DNA of 64,000 bases from Steromphala cineraria (Eukaryota > Mollusca > Gastropoda > Trochida > Trochidae): contig OU744736.1 in the NCBI GenBank assembly GCA_916613615.1, positions 10,675,724 through 10,739,723 on the forward strand. Direction: 5' to 3'. The stretch's first letter is position 1, and each line of letters opens with the position of its first letter. Shown in pieces: positions 55,701 through 64,000 of this stretch. Both the position numbers and the translations under genes were made by a program. The notes under the pieces were generated by a model. The model searched no databases and was not told where the DNA came from. It saw only the letters and a program-made list of their open reading frames with translations.

Positions 55701-58700
55701 TTGAATCTGTTGAACAATTGGTGCTTCCCTATTCTATGATTTTCAAGGTCACTATGACACTTTGGTCACTTTTGAAACTCTTGTTAACGCTTTATCTAAT
55801 GAACCGCTGCACCTAATGTCTTCAAATTTAGTCACAGCCTACATTGGGGAATTATGCAGACACCAGTCACTTTGGATGACCTTGACATTAATTTCAAGGT
55901 CACTACGGCACTTTGGCTACTTTTGAAACTCTTGTTGAGCCCATATCTCTTGAACCATTGCACTTATTGCCAATGGGAATATAACATTTGCTTATTGGGA
56001 CAATTCTATCACAATATCCAAACGGCGGGGGACATTGCCACGTTAGTGGCAAACACTTGTTATTTCTCTCCTTGTTGCAGACAGGTTTATGGTAGAAAAA
56101 GTCATTGTCTGGTTATCATGCAAGTAGACCCACAATTATCCTTATTATCGTTGGTTTCCCCACTAAAATTTTTCTTGACAGCTCATCTAGAATGGCCTGA
56201 AACAAATAGCAGCTATCCTGAAATGATGAAAGAATCCCAATGGCCCAAGAATTCCCTCTCATACATAAACTATTCAGTGAAAGATCAGTCACATTTGTGA
56301 TTGAACAAGTAATTTATGAGACCAATCCCTGAATGAATTTTTAGTTACGAAAGAAAGAAGACTTTGTGAACAGTTTTTAATTTCATAAATGGTGTCATGA
56401 CAGGTTCAATCTTGGCTCACTTCTCAAGATAATTGATTCAATGATAGAAGAGCAGGCATATCACATATCAAGATTAACAAGTTAAGAAAGAGTACAATCA
56501 CCAGATAAATCATTAAATTGAGAAAATTTTAACCTTGTGAAAAGTAATTAATATCCATCCAATTATGAAAAACCTATTGAACATAAACTTCTTTACGAGG
56601 CATTTTAGAAGTTGGAATGATGATAATAAAGAGACATATGGATGACAATATTCTTTCAGATTTATGTGTCATTTTCAAGCAGATGAACAATAATTAATTT
56701 CCATCCATCCATGTTTCGCCAACAGGTTCGATCTTGGCTCATTTCTATGGCAAAGTGAAGGAAGGGGAGACGGACAGTGGGTCGGCCGCGGCGGAGTCGA
56801 TGGATGACGGCGAACCCTCAGACCTTCTCAACACACTCAAGAGCAGGAGACAACGAGCTGCACAAACTGCCGTGGAGAAGGAGAAGAGGGAACGCGAGAA
56901 GAAGGAGATGTGAGTGATTTGTCTTAAATATTTGTCTTAGACAAGAGAGTGCAGTGATTGGTCTCATATACACGTCCTCATACTAAACTCTTATGTTTAT
57001 AAATTTTTCAACTTCTACATTTTGAAATTGCAACAGGATGATTGAAGTGTAAATACTGTGTTATTACAAGAGCAAGCACCTGTTATGTTTCAGGAAGGAG
57101 CGTGAGTACAAGGAATATCGAGAGGAACTGACTCGAGAGAGGGAAGGCAGAATGTGCAAGGTAAGCAAATTCCCTGAATAGAGCTTGTCAGGTTAATTTC
57201 AATAGTCAGAGTTGGACTTTTCTGCCGATTTGGTAGTATATCAGTCAGTTGCGGCAATCCTAAGATGTAAACCTTTAGAAATTCCAAAGTATTCAAACTG
57301 AAATTTGCAAAATCAAACAGTATTTATAAATATGAGATCTTTTCAATATAAAGACTTGTAGATGTTACAAGGATACATTGTATTTTCAGGACATGTTGGA
57401 AGTTGCACGTCGTGTTTTACGGCATGTTCCAATTGGTGTGGACCGAAACCACAGCCGCTACTGGATCTTTCACAGCGGATCTCCCGCCATATATGTGGAG
57501 AAAGGTATCCATTCAACTTTTCTTTCTGCAATATTATCTATACTGAGACGGCACCGATCATGCTATTGAGAAGCTGACTATACTTAAGAACTTGTCTTTT
57601 CAAAAAGTATGCCGTATTGGTACTCATTCTGTTATCTGACGATGATGATTGTTGCTGTCTTGAAAAACGTAAAAAATACTTCATTGTAATACTGGCATCA
57701 TGAAGAACAAATCTCTCCACCAATGGATATAGACATTTGTGTGGCAGACATTCAATGTTATTGATCTTTACACTTTAAGGAACTGTCCTTTGGGATTCCG
57801 TTTCCGATCTTATTAGTTTTGAAAAAATAATGCTGTCCTTTTACATTGACTATTCACTAGTTTTACTTGAAATTTAAAATATATTATGTATTGATAGATA
57901 TTAATATGGACTATTTATAGACTAAAAACCAATGCCTGGTAATGACGTAGCAAGACTTTCCACAGGCTATCGCTGATGAGTGTCTTCACTTTCCATTGTT
58001 GGTGTTTTTAACCTGAATGTGCTTTTCTCTTTATCAAGTTGTCAAATAATCAACTCAAATATTACCCTCAGTAACCTGTTCAACTTGGTTGTGTTATGGT
58101 CATGTACTTTAAACAATCTTCTTTAAAGAATTTTGACATCAAAATATTTGTCTTTTGCTTTAATACATGTTTTAAATGCCTCTTAAGAACCTCATTATTA
58201 TACCCCCGCTACGACGTAGTCGGGGGTATATAGCGCTCCGCGTGTCCGTCCGTGCGTGCGTCCGTCCGTGCGTGCGTGCGTCCGTCCGAAATCGTTTCCG
58301 GAGCATTACTCAAAAACTATACCACTTAGAAACTTCAAATTTGGTATGGAAGTAGCCTATATGGTGCTGTGGTGCCTTTTAGGGGTTTCAGCTCAATGGT
58401 CCAAATAATTTTTGAAATTTTGACCAAAAACGGTCCGATTTTTGGACTTTGTCTCGTTTCCGGAGCATAACTCAAAAACTGTACCACTTAGAAACTTCAA
58501 ATTTGGTATGGAAGTAGCCTATATGGTGCTGTGGTGCCTTTTAGGGGTTTCAGCTCAATGGTCCAAATAATTTTTGAAATTTTGACCAAAAACGGTCCGA
58601 TTTTTGGACTTTGTCTCGTTTCCGGAGCATAACTCAAAAACTGTACCACTTAGAAACTTCAAATTTGGTATGGAAGTAGCCTATATGGTGCTGTGGTGCC

Positions 58701-61700
58701 TTTTAGGGGTTTCAGCTCAATGGTCCAAATAATTTTTGAAATTTTGACCAAAAACGGTCTGATTTTTGGACTTTGTCTCGTTTCAGGAGCATTACTAAAA
58801 TAATATACCACTTAGAAACTACAAATTTGGTATGGAAGTAGCCTATATGGTGCTGTTGTGCCTTTTAGGGGTTTCAGCTCAATGTTCTGAATAATTTTTG
58901 AAATTTTGACCAAAAACGGTCCAATTTTTGTTTTGTTGTTTCCGGAGCATATATAAATACCAAATGACTTGCACACTTCAAATTTGGTATGGAAGTATAC
59001 AGTCGAATTACGATTTTCAACTGTAAACAAAACAAGGTTCGACTGTATAGTGCTGTTGTGCCTTTTAGGGGTAATTCCAGGGTTCCCAGAATTTTATTCA
59101 AAAACTACATAGCCGCGGATGTTATGAAGTAAAATAGTTTTTAGGTTTGCAAGACCATTGTGTTCAAAGTCATAATCATTCAACGAGTAATTTTCATAAA
59201 TTTTCAAATTAATGTTACGTGAAGGCGGTCAAACTACAGACGGGGGTATGTGAGCCGTGCTCACTTTTGCCTTGTATGGATAAAGCAGAATGACACTTGA
59301 ATTTCATTTCCACAAAAGATGCCCCAATATGACTGTCCCTTTAAGTAGAGTATTGATGAATGATTGTGTATACCAGGCTGGGCAAGCCAGAACATCAACT
59401 ACAGCTGTCAGCACTCTGAGGACGATCTGCAGCCTCCCTGTACACCCAAGAAGGGCGACAGTGTTGCCGGGTCTCTACCGAACACACCGTCCCGGAAGAA
59501 GAGTACTTCAGAAATGAGGTGATGTATATGAAGAATGTTTTGTCACAGTGATTGCCTGTTGCATATACTGCCGAAGCAATGCTTAAAGCATACTGCACTA
59601 TAGATAGCGCAAGAGCTCACAAAAGATGAAGTGGTATTTTCAAATCAGTCACCTTTCCATTTGGGAGGTTGTTAAGCTTATTATAACTCCATAACTACTG
59701 CTTTATTTCTAAAAAATTGTCACAATATATATCTATAATGAAGTGATGAAATATTGTAGAAAGCTAACTAGCCTTTTTCACATTATGATTTTCATTTTGA
59801 AAATCTTGCATTTAGTGACAGGCTCAGGGGTTACGTTTATACTTCATTGCCAAACTGAAGTTTATTTACATTACATATTTAGAACAAGGATGATAGTCTA
59901 AAGGTTATATTAAAGTTTTCAAATATTGTAGTTAAAAAATCACACCTTGGTTTTGTGTTGCAGTTTGCCTGACAAAAATTAGGTTATGGATCTCAAATGT
60001 TTTAGCAGTTTTCATCTAGCATTTGCGGTTAAAATAATTATTATTGTTAAAAATTACTGTTGCAGTTGGTGAATAGCTAGGTAAAATATTTAATAAGTTG
60101 TAGTATTACCATTGTTTGCATTGTAAATTGAAAGTTTCCTTCTGTTGGTGATACAGCGTGCCCCCAGAAGGCCAGAACCTGTGGTTTGTGTACGAGACCC
60201 CGGAGGAAATAAAAGAGCTCATAAAATCACTCCACAAGAACGGAATCAGGGAGAGCGTTCTGTTGAAAAGACTCAAGAGCCAACATGAAACTATCGTCAA
60301 GGGAATGAGGAAGTATGAAGCTAGTTGTTATAAATAATGAAATTAGCTCGCAAACATAATCTGTTCAATATGACTGCTTTATTAGTAAAACAGGGTTTGT
60401 ACAATATTTGAATTTAGGCACTTGGCCTTAAAAAGCCGTTCATACACCTTTAAAACCTTTTTTAGCCTTTGAAAGCCTTATATTTGCTAACATTGATCTC
60501 AAAAATTCGTAAAAAGTTCAAAAGTATGGTAAAACACATTTATAAATTTTAAAAAGTATTTCTACGCAGAGGAATCTTTGTGTGATATTATGAATTCTGT
60601 CTACCAAGTCCATATTGTATGTCCCAGGATATATATGTGTGAATCATAAATTTGGGTCTTAAAAAATTTATCGAACCCTGTAAAAATAAAGTAGAACTCT
60701 GTTAGTTGAAAGTCATGTGTTAAGATGTCCGCGAACTACTTTCAGTCAATAAACTTTATGACATGGTAGAAAATCAAACGTATAATTAATAAATATCAAC
60801 CTTTACCTTGTTGAACAACAAATGAAAATATCTCATTTTTATATTGTGACAGCATGGATGTTTTTATCTGTTTTATAGTAAAATATCAAACCCAGAAGAC
60901 AAGAGGAAGGAGGATCAGGATGAGGAAGATATAGATGGAAACAAGAAAGCTGACAAAGAAATGCTGGAAGGGTTCAGAACGGTTAGTTCCCAGTTGAGAA
61001 TAATGATGAAGCACTGACTATGTTTATATACTTTGCAATTTAGTCATCTTTGTTTCTTAAGTGTCATAATTGACAGTGTATAATGTTCTTGATAAAATAA
61101 AACTTTCACTGCAGCCGAGCGGTAACTTTGATTTTCCAATTTATTACAAAATTTACCAACTATAATAAACATTTAAAACTATTCTGTTGAATAGTTTATT
61201 TCTAAAAGATGTAATGAAACTGAAAAGTTCAGTAACAAAAGTTTGTCACTCACCCCAGCATTCAATAATTAATTGCTGTTTACATTATGCTCAGCACTGT
61301 TTCTATGTATCGAATTACAATTTACATTTTTATTCTGAAATGTATATTAAATCAAAGTCAAGTGTATATTGATGCTTTAACCTGTAAGAAAAAAATTATA
61401 AGTAATAACGAATCTGTTTTTGTTTGATATTTCATCAAACTGGATACTTATTAAGAATGCGCAGTATTATCGGTATATTGCAATACAGAAATTAAGAACG
61501 ATACCCAACCTTAATACTAATGCTTCCAGGAACTACTGGAGCTGGAGGGCAGGATACGGAATGGTGGACTCGGTGGAATTCCCAAGTTCGATGTCTGGGA
61601 GGCAAAGGTGGTGTCTGCAACATGTATCAAGGAATTGGTGAGTTGGATATTAACCCTTTACATGCTGCATTCATTTATACTCTATTCTTCTGCCAATTTT

Positions 61701-63579
61701 AAAATCCTTGTTATCCCCCACAATAAAGAAACATAATGATATTGACACATTCATTAATGAGTAAAACTTATTGCAAATTCAAAATGAAAACCATGAATAA
61801 GAAAGGTATTCATATTTTCTAGCTATCGTAACTTAACAACTCGCTGATCTATGTTTTCTTGTTGACAGGGTCCGTGTCTCCTTATCTTTACAACTCGCTG
61901 ATCTATGTTTTCTTGTTGACAGGGTCCGTGTCTCCTTATCTTTACAACTCGCTGATCTATGGTTTCTTGTTGACAGGGTCCGTGTCTCCTTAACTTTACA
62001 ACTCGCTGATCTATGGTTTCTTGTTGACAGGGTCCGTGTCTCCTTATCTTTACAACTCGCTGATCTATGGTTTCTTGTTGACAGGGTCCGTGTCTCCTTA
62101 TCTTTACAACTCGCTGATCTATGGTTTCTTGTTGACAGGGTCCGTGTCTCCTTATCTTTACAACTCGCTGATCTATGGTTTCTTGTTGACAGGGTCCGTG
62201 TCTCCTTATCTTTACAACTCGCTGATCTATGGTTTCTTGTTGACAGGGTCCGTGTCTGAAGGAAGTGCAGATGAATGTTGCGGACAAGTTTACTCGGGGG
62301 ATGATGCGAGTTCTCAATATGACTGTTGTGGCAGTGAAAGGTAAATATCTTCAATCTGTTATCTTATTTTCCCTCGCAACTGGGCAGCAGAATCTGCACT
62401 AACGTTGAGAAGAAACATTGATAGATGTGAATGTCTCTGGTTGAAAATTTGCGTTAATGAGCTGTTGCTTGTCAAATTGTAGTGCCCTTAGATGGTTTCT
62501 ATAGATCAGTCCAAATCAAATCTTTTTGCAAATACTTGAATTTTTCAGGCAAAATAGGCAAATATAAAGTCAACAATATAAAATCACACAGTGCATACAA
62601 CGTTTCCAATAGATGTTTCGTCAAATTAATTTTCATGATTCTGGATACTTTGGCAGGGAAATATCGAAATCTATTCATAAAAATATAAAGTGTTAACAGT
62701 CACTAGTAAAAGTTACAATTGAAAGTGTTGTCAACAATTATCTGATGTCATTGAACAATGCTCTGACGCAAAGACACGTTCATGACATCATTCTTGGGTA
62801 ACAAGCTTTCTTTTGAGCCGACTCAACGTAAATGCAATCAGTTTCGATAAACATATAACGATTAAATCATTGAATAAATCTTGTGTATTATCACTTCTGG
62901 CTGTATCACTCATGAAATTAAGAACTTTCGTCCTCACTTGATGAGATAAGTATGGTATTTGTCAATAAAAGACAGATATCCTCCTAACATCAACTCTACC
63001 TACTATTTTCACCAACACTTTGTTTCAAATCATAACCATTTGCTGCAATCCACAGAAGAGGGGGAGGAGGAAGTGGTGGAAGACGATGACGTCCAGGCTG
63101 TGAGTGCAAGCAGTATCATCAACAAGTGGTTCAAGTCCGTGGACGAGTGTCAGACGTTCTCCAGACTCCATGTTCTGCTCAACATCCTCGAATCCTGCAT
63201 CAAGTGGGAGAAGTCCGCAGAGAATGCTGTGAGTATCGAGAACTATCTTCTCCCTGCTAACGGGAGAATTAAAGCCAAAGCACTTTCTCAAGTTCAGTGT
63301 GTCCAGAAGTTTCCTTGTATCTCAAAAACTTTGTTCAGTGTTAAAGCTTGTGCTACAGAACTTAATGAACTTTAACCCAATTTTGTACTGTCACTCATCT
63401 TAAGTTTTTTCTTCCATTACCACTTCTGATGCCCACAGAAATGCAAGATTTGTCGGCGGAAGGGAAGCGACGAGGCTGTGCTGCTGTGTGACGAGTGTAA
63501 CCAGGCCTTCCACATGTTCTGTCTCCGCCCCGCTCTCCTCCACGTCCCGCGCGGCGACTGGTTCTGTCCTGCCTGCATT
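41627..63579 (+). CDS. BAZ1B: Chromatin remodeller subunit BAZ1B/WSTF (3' partial)
   Basis: Twenty-five exons: 41627-41739, 42469-42644, 43615-43720, 44072-44123, 44588-44686, 45139-45215, 45400-45565, 45995-46603, 47299-47417, 47916-48068, 48641-48773, 53181-53349, 54001-54239, 54644-54801, 55563-55693, 56726-56909, 57094-57160, 57390-57504, 59377-59518, 60157-60312, 60879-60981, 61530-61637, 62247-62340, 63056-63228 and 63439-63579. They sum to 3783 nt, exactly 1261 codons. Domains in order are WAC, a basic Ser/Lys region, DDT, WHIM segments and PHD finger; the bromodomain must lie to the right. Landmarks shared with vertebrate BAZ1B rather than BAZ1A include the SPSSDKEN motif, KQTTLLGIA, LPSKFADFLL and RVLRHVPIGVDRNHSRYW. 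BAZ1B partners the SNF2H ATPase (WICH complex) at replication and damage sites. Confidence 0.95.
43721..44071 (+). other. BAZ1B: BAZ1B intron 3 with a GC-AG boundary
   Basis: The frame and protein continuity require the exon to end GCGGCCAG and the intron to begin GCACGT, ending TTTCTTTCAG. The next exon then reads SGKGFSGTVVMIDISG. The alternative GT four bases on (CAC|GTAATT) gives a frame (WEGFQRHCC) that is not family-like and does not join exon 5 in phase. GC-AG introns are a known minor class. Confidence 0.72.
44072..45565 (+). CDS. BAZ1B: BAZ1B exons 4-7
   Basis: Four exons of 52, 99, 77 and 166 nt. Exon 5 has the strongly conserved CSSPSSDKENSAS and KKWVPPK; exon 6 LPYKYSIKLDEEDKIINSIP; exon 7 RPPSKELLRLFIR, SPWVVTDSLVKRYSLPSKF and ADFLLSPAK. 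These match the segment that follows WAC in vertebrate WSTF, including the order and phase-compatible boundaries. Confidence 0.93.
45995..46603 (+). CDS. BAZ1B: BAZ1B exon 8: Lys/Ser-rich exon with two AT-hooks
   Basis: A 609-nt exon (residues 264-466), highly charged. It holds a near-repeat (DDEVLATLKKTNDSD, DNEVLATLKNTNDSD), repeated QLTPKKKK blocks and, near the end, two tandem RGRPRKDD motifs (46523-46546 and 46550-46573) created by a 27-bp DNA duplication. RGRP cores are classic AT-hooks, which bind the minor groove of AT-rich DNA. The exon sits where vertebrate WSTF has a long basic linker. Confidence 0.9.
47299..48773 (+). CDS. BAZ1B: BAZ1B exons 9-11
   Basis: Exon 9 carries GMKQTTLLGIATKKSPG, exon 10 IKYKHRLLMAAKIVQPQM and the helix VLIKKYEAFKIKKQL, and exon 11 the coiled, Lys/Glu-rich stretch GMSREERKAFLQKEREKN. 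In vertebrate WSTF the same order (MKQMTLL, then the YKE/LVQKRYELLEHKK helix, then MSEEQRKEYLKKK) precedes the DDT domain. The intron after exon 11 is the longest in the visible gene (4.4 kb). Confidence 0.92.
49280..49443. mobile_element. Hairpin element, ATAGAGATTATTA terminus, copy 3
   Basis: Opens TATATAGAGATTATTAGCCG and closes GGCTAATATTTCTTTAT. Arms containing TTTCCGTATCATTAATATCA and its complement flank a GCGAGCC-TTTGG-CGAGC centre. The outermost bases match the copies at 11235 and 12670, but the arm sequences are unrelated to theirs. Confidence 0.75.
50150..50780. repeat. Tandem repeat with GTGACCCTGTGACCCC units
   Basis: After a GCTCATCAGGACTG...GTCCGGCGTCCGGCC lead, a unit of about 150 bp is repeated three to four times. 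It contains TAACTTTGGTGACCCTGTGA, AGGGTCACAGGGGTCACAA and TTTTCATCTTCTTCTCCAG. The GTGACCCC / GGGGTCAC parts form short inverted repeats within each unit. Confidence 0.75.
52712..52747 (+). repeat. ATCTT-tailed non-LTR remnant
   Basis: GGGACAATAAAGATTATC followed by tandem TTATC units, a recognisable 3' tail of a truncated retroelement on the + strand. Confidence 0.6.
53181..54801 (+). CDS. BAZ1B: BAZ1B exons 12-14: DDT domain and WHIM1
   Basis: Exons of 169, 239 and 158 nt (residues about 602-790). Exon 12 has PDGLPNEYFGDVVMVTEFLD, exon 13 QVLVILLQTLLQDEIAKYY and ASELIRLCLRKTD, exon 14 DEVLQQLETQDF and LKIIQGLCLRILGSYSVQDF. The DDT domain with the adjoining WHIM1 motif is the surface that contacts the ISWI ATPase in WSTF/ACF1-type subunits. 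The exon 14 donor is CTCCTG|GTTTGT, leaving two bases completed by exon 15. Confidence 0.94.
54910..55163. repeat. About 70-bp minisatellite in BAZ1B intron 14
   Basis: Four imperfect copies of a unit with AAACATGAGACAATA, GGGCTGCAGTCAGACCTAG and GGAAACTGCAACTCAC. The unit length varies with the number of AACTCACT steps. It starts just after a CTCACTCAC-tailed repeat. Confidence 0.8.
55563..57160 (+). CDS. BAZ1B: BAZ1B exons 15-17: charged coiled-coil region
   Basis: Exon 15 (131 nt) is almost wholly Lys/Glu/Asp (KNKQNKKEEKGDENEAD). Exon 16 (184 nt) begins GSILAHFYGKVKEG and ends in KEKREREKKEM. Exon 17 (67 nt) is KEREYKEYREELTREREGRM. Together they form the Lys/Glu-rich coiled coil that links DDT/WHIM1 to WHIM2 in WSTF. 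Confidence 0.9.
56400..56424 (+). repeat. BAZ1B: Partial copy of the BAZ1B exon-16 acceptor
   Basis: 25 bp matching 56722-56746 (the true exon-16 acceptor) at 23 positions: ACAG|GTTCAATCTTGGCTCAC versus ACAG|GTTCGATCTTGGCTCAT. Both differences are third-codon-position transitions, so SILAHF is preserved. The copy then runs into TAA three codons later. It lies 322 bp upstream in intron 15. Confidence 0.75.
57390..59518 (+). CDS. BAZ1B: BAZ1B exons 18-19: WHIM2 region
   Basis: Exon 18 (115 nt) encodes LRHVPIGVDRNHSRYWIF and AIYVEKG, the conserved WHIM2/WSD motif, which in ISWI-partner proteins contacts the linker-DNA-sensing module. Exon 19 (142 nt, WASQNINYSCQHSEDD to PSRKKSTSEM) is Ser/Pro/Lys-rich and less conserved. 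Between them lies a 1.87-kb intron filled by a tandem-repeat element. Confidence 0.9.
58199..59275. repeat. TACCCCCGC-bounded element with 162-bp tandem units (BAZ1B intron 18)
   Basis: Begins TACCCCCGCTACGACGTAGT then CGGGGGTATA (an inverted pair), passes a CCGTCCGTGCGTGCG run, then carries about four to five copies of a 162-bp unit (starts at 58299, 58461, 58623 and about 58785; CGGAGCATAACTCAAAAACT). It ends near GACGGGGGTATGTGAGCCGTG. The copies are nearly identical at first and decay to the right. No protein domain is visible. Confidence 0.8.
60157..61637 (+). CDS. BAZ1B: BAZ1B exons 20-22
   Basis: Exon 20 (156 nt) carries NLWFVYETPEEIKELIKSL and HKNGIRESVLLKRLK, a well-conserved WSTF segment. 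Exon 21 (103 nt) is acidic/basic low-complexity (DKRKEDQDEEDIDGN). Exon 22 (108 nt) is ELLELEGRIRNGGLGG followed by FDVWEAKVVSATCIKEL. Phases 2, 2 and 0 are consistent through to exon 23. Confidence 0.9.
61832..62258. repeat. BAZ1B: 54-bp minisatellite made of a 3' splice site
   Basis: About eight copies of a 54-bp unit. Each contains CTCCTTATCTTT (pyrimidine-rich), CGCTGATCT (branch-point-like), TTTCTTGTTGACAG (tract plus acceptor AG) and GGTCCGTGTCT, which is the first 11 bases of BAZ1B exon 23. Acceptors fall exactly 54 bp apart, with first exon bases at 61869, 61923, 61977, 62031, 62085, 62139, 62193 and 62247. Units differ by only one or two bases (for example ATGTTTTC versus ATGGTTTC). 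Confidence 0.95.
62247..63579 (+). CDS. BAZ1B: BAZ1B exons 23-25: helical segment and PHD finger
   Basis: Exon 23 (94 nt, GPCLKEVQMNVADKF) begins at the last of eight tandem acceptors, because only that copy continues into CTGAAGGAAGTG. Exon 24 (173 nt) has QTFSRLHVLLNILESCIKW. Exon 25 (141 nt, residues 1215-1261) is a PHD finger with the Cys4-His-Cys3 pattern: CKIC, CDEC, FHMFC, WFCPAC. PHD fingers of this class read histone tails. The gene continues past the donor at 63580. Confidence 0.93.
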
Positions 63580-64000
63580 GTGAGTCTATTGTACATCTAA
63601 CATTTCAAGCACCTGTCTTTTTTTTTGAAGAATGATAACAGGGTTCGTACAGGCCTGGAATATGGGCACATGGCCTTAAAAGGCTTACTTAGCCTGAAAA
63701 GCCTGAAAAAAGCCTCGACTTCACCGACAACCATTTCAAAGATTTTAAAACTTTCTTTGCTTTGCCAGCGACGATAGTTATATGTGAACCACATTTCATC
63801 ACACTTGCTTAAATTATTGGCCCTAATTTTGCCCAGATAAACTTTGGAAATGTCCTTAAAAGCTTTAAAATTTGGGTCTTGAAATATTGTACGATACCCT
63901 GGATAAAGGCAATGTTAATTGACAACAAACTTAGTAGCTCTGCCAAAATGTTGCAAAATTGATAAAAGAAGTCATATTATGATATTAAGTAAGCAACCAC
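63580..64000 (+). other. BAZ1B: Start of BAZ1B intron 25
   Basis: Follows the donor ATT|GTGAGT. Contains a short interspersed block (GGGCACATGGCCTTAAAAGGC, AAAAGCCTGAAAAAAGCC) resembling one in intron 20 (60418-60480). No exon was found before the window ends. Confidence 0.6.

Noticed and set aside
55854..56300. 148-codon plus-strand frame within BAZ1B intron 15
   Set aside because: It overlaps an interspersed repeat (CAAGGTCACTACGGCACTTTGG) that has a second copy just upstream, has no recognisable domain and no splice signals linking it to BAZ1B.
58299..58900. CRISPR-like regular repeat
   Set aside because: The units are contiguous 162-bp satellites with no unique spacers, and the surroundings are a eukaryotic intron.
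61823..62354. Minus- and plus-strand open frames of 107-173 codons made of an 18-residue repeat
   Set aside because: They are the translation of the 54-bp minisatellite, whose length is a multiple of three and which lacks stops in several frames. No start context, splice partner or domain supports a protein.

Overview
This window is animal nuclear DNA. It has split genes with GT-AG introns, about 35-36% G+C in intergenic DNA with GC-richer exons, tRNA-derived SINE heads, foldback MITEs, a 5'-truncated LINE and tandem satellites. The orthologues (GEN1, BAZ1B), a eukaryotic HtrL/YibB-like protein and several repeat styles (AGGTCA-rich elements, CTCACTCAC tails, TACCCCC-bounded tandem elements) suggest a lophotrochozoan, most likely a mollusc. 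That placement is an inference from style, not a database match. All splice models below were built by hand and close in frame.

Left part (1-14.2 kb): two related surface-protein genes sit tail to tail. The + strand gene (300-5049, 5' end outside the window) encodes three tandem six-cysteine modules, a threonine-rich stalk and a GPI-type C-terminus. The - strand gene (14209-7966) is complete: signal peptide, one copy of the same module, an acidic linker and a GPI-type tail. Each module is encoded by an exon pair with the same intron phases (1-2-1). I do not recognise the family. Between and inside these genes lie MITEs, one family with perfect 9-bp target duplications.

Middle (15-26 kb): a two-exon - strand gene for a type II membrane protein with an HtrL/YibB-like (putative glycosyltransferase-like) domain. 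It is followed by a long gene-poor stretch with palindromic MITEs (one with a perfect 8-bp target duplication), a decayed LINE and a 1.4-kb repeat carrying many AGGTCA nuclear-receptor-type half sites.

Right part (26-64 kb): two genome-maintenance genes lie head to head. GEN1 (Holliday-junction resolvase, - strand, 11 exons, 1772 codons) and BAZ1B/WSTF (chromatin remodeller subunit, + strand, 25 exons visible up to the PHD finger; the bromodomain lies beyond the window) have start codons about 1.9 kb apart. The most unusual observation is in BAZ1B intron 22. There a complete 3' splice site plus the first 11 bases of exon 23 is amplified in a 54-bp tandem array with eight acceptors, of which only the last gives an open frame. 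Two further partial copies of acceptor plus exon start lie in BAZ1B intron 15 and GEN1 intron 5.
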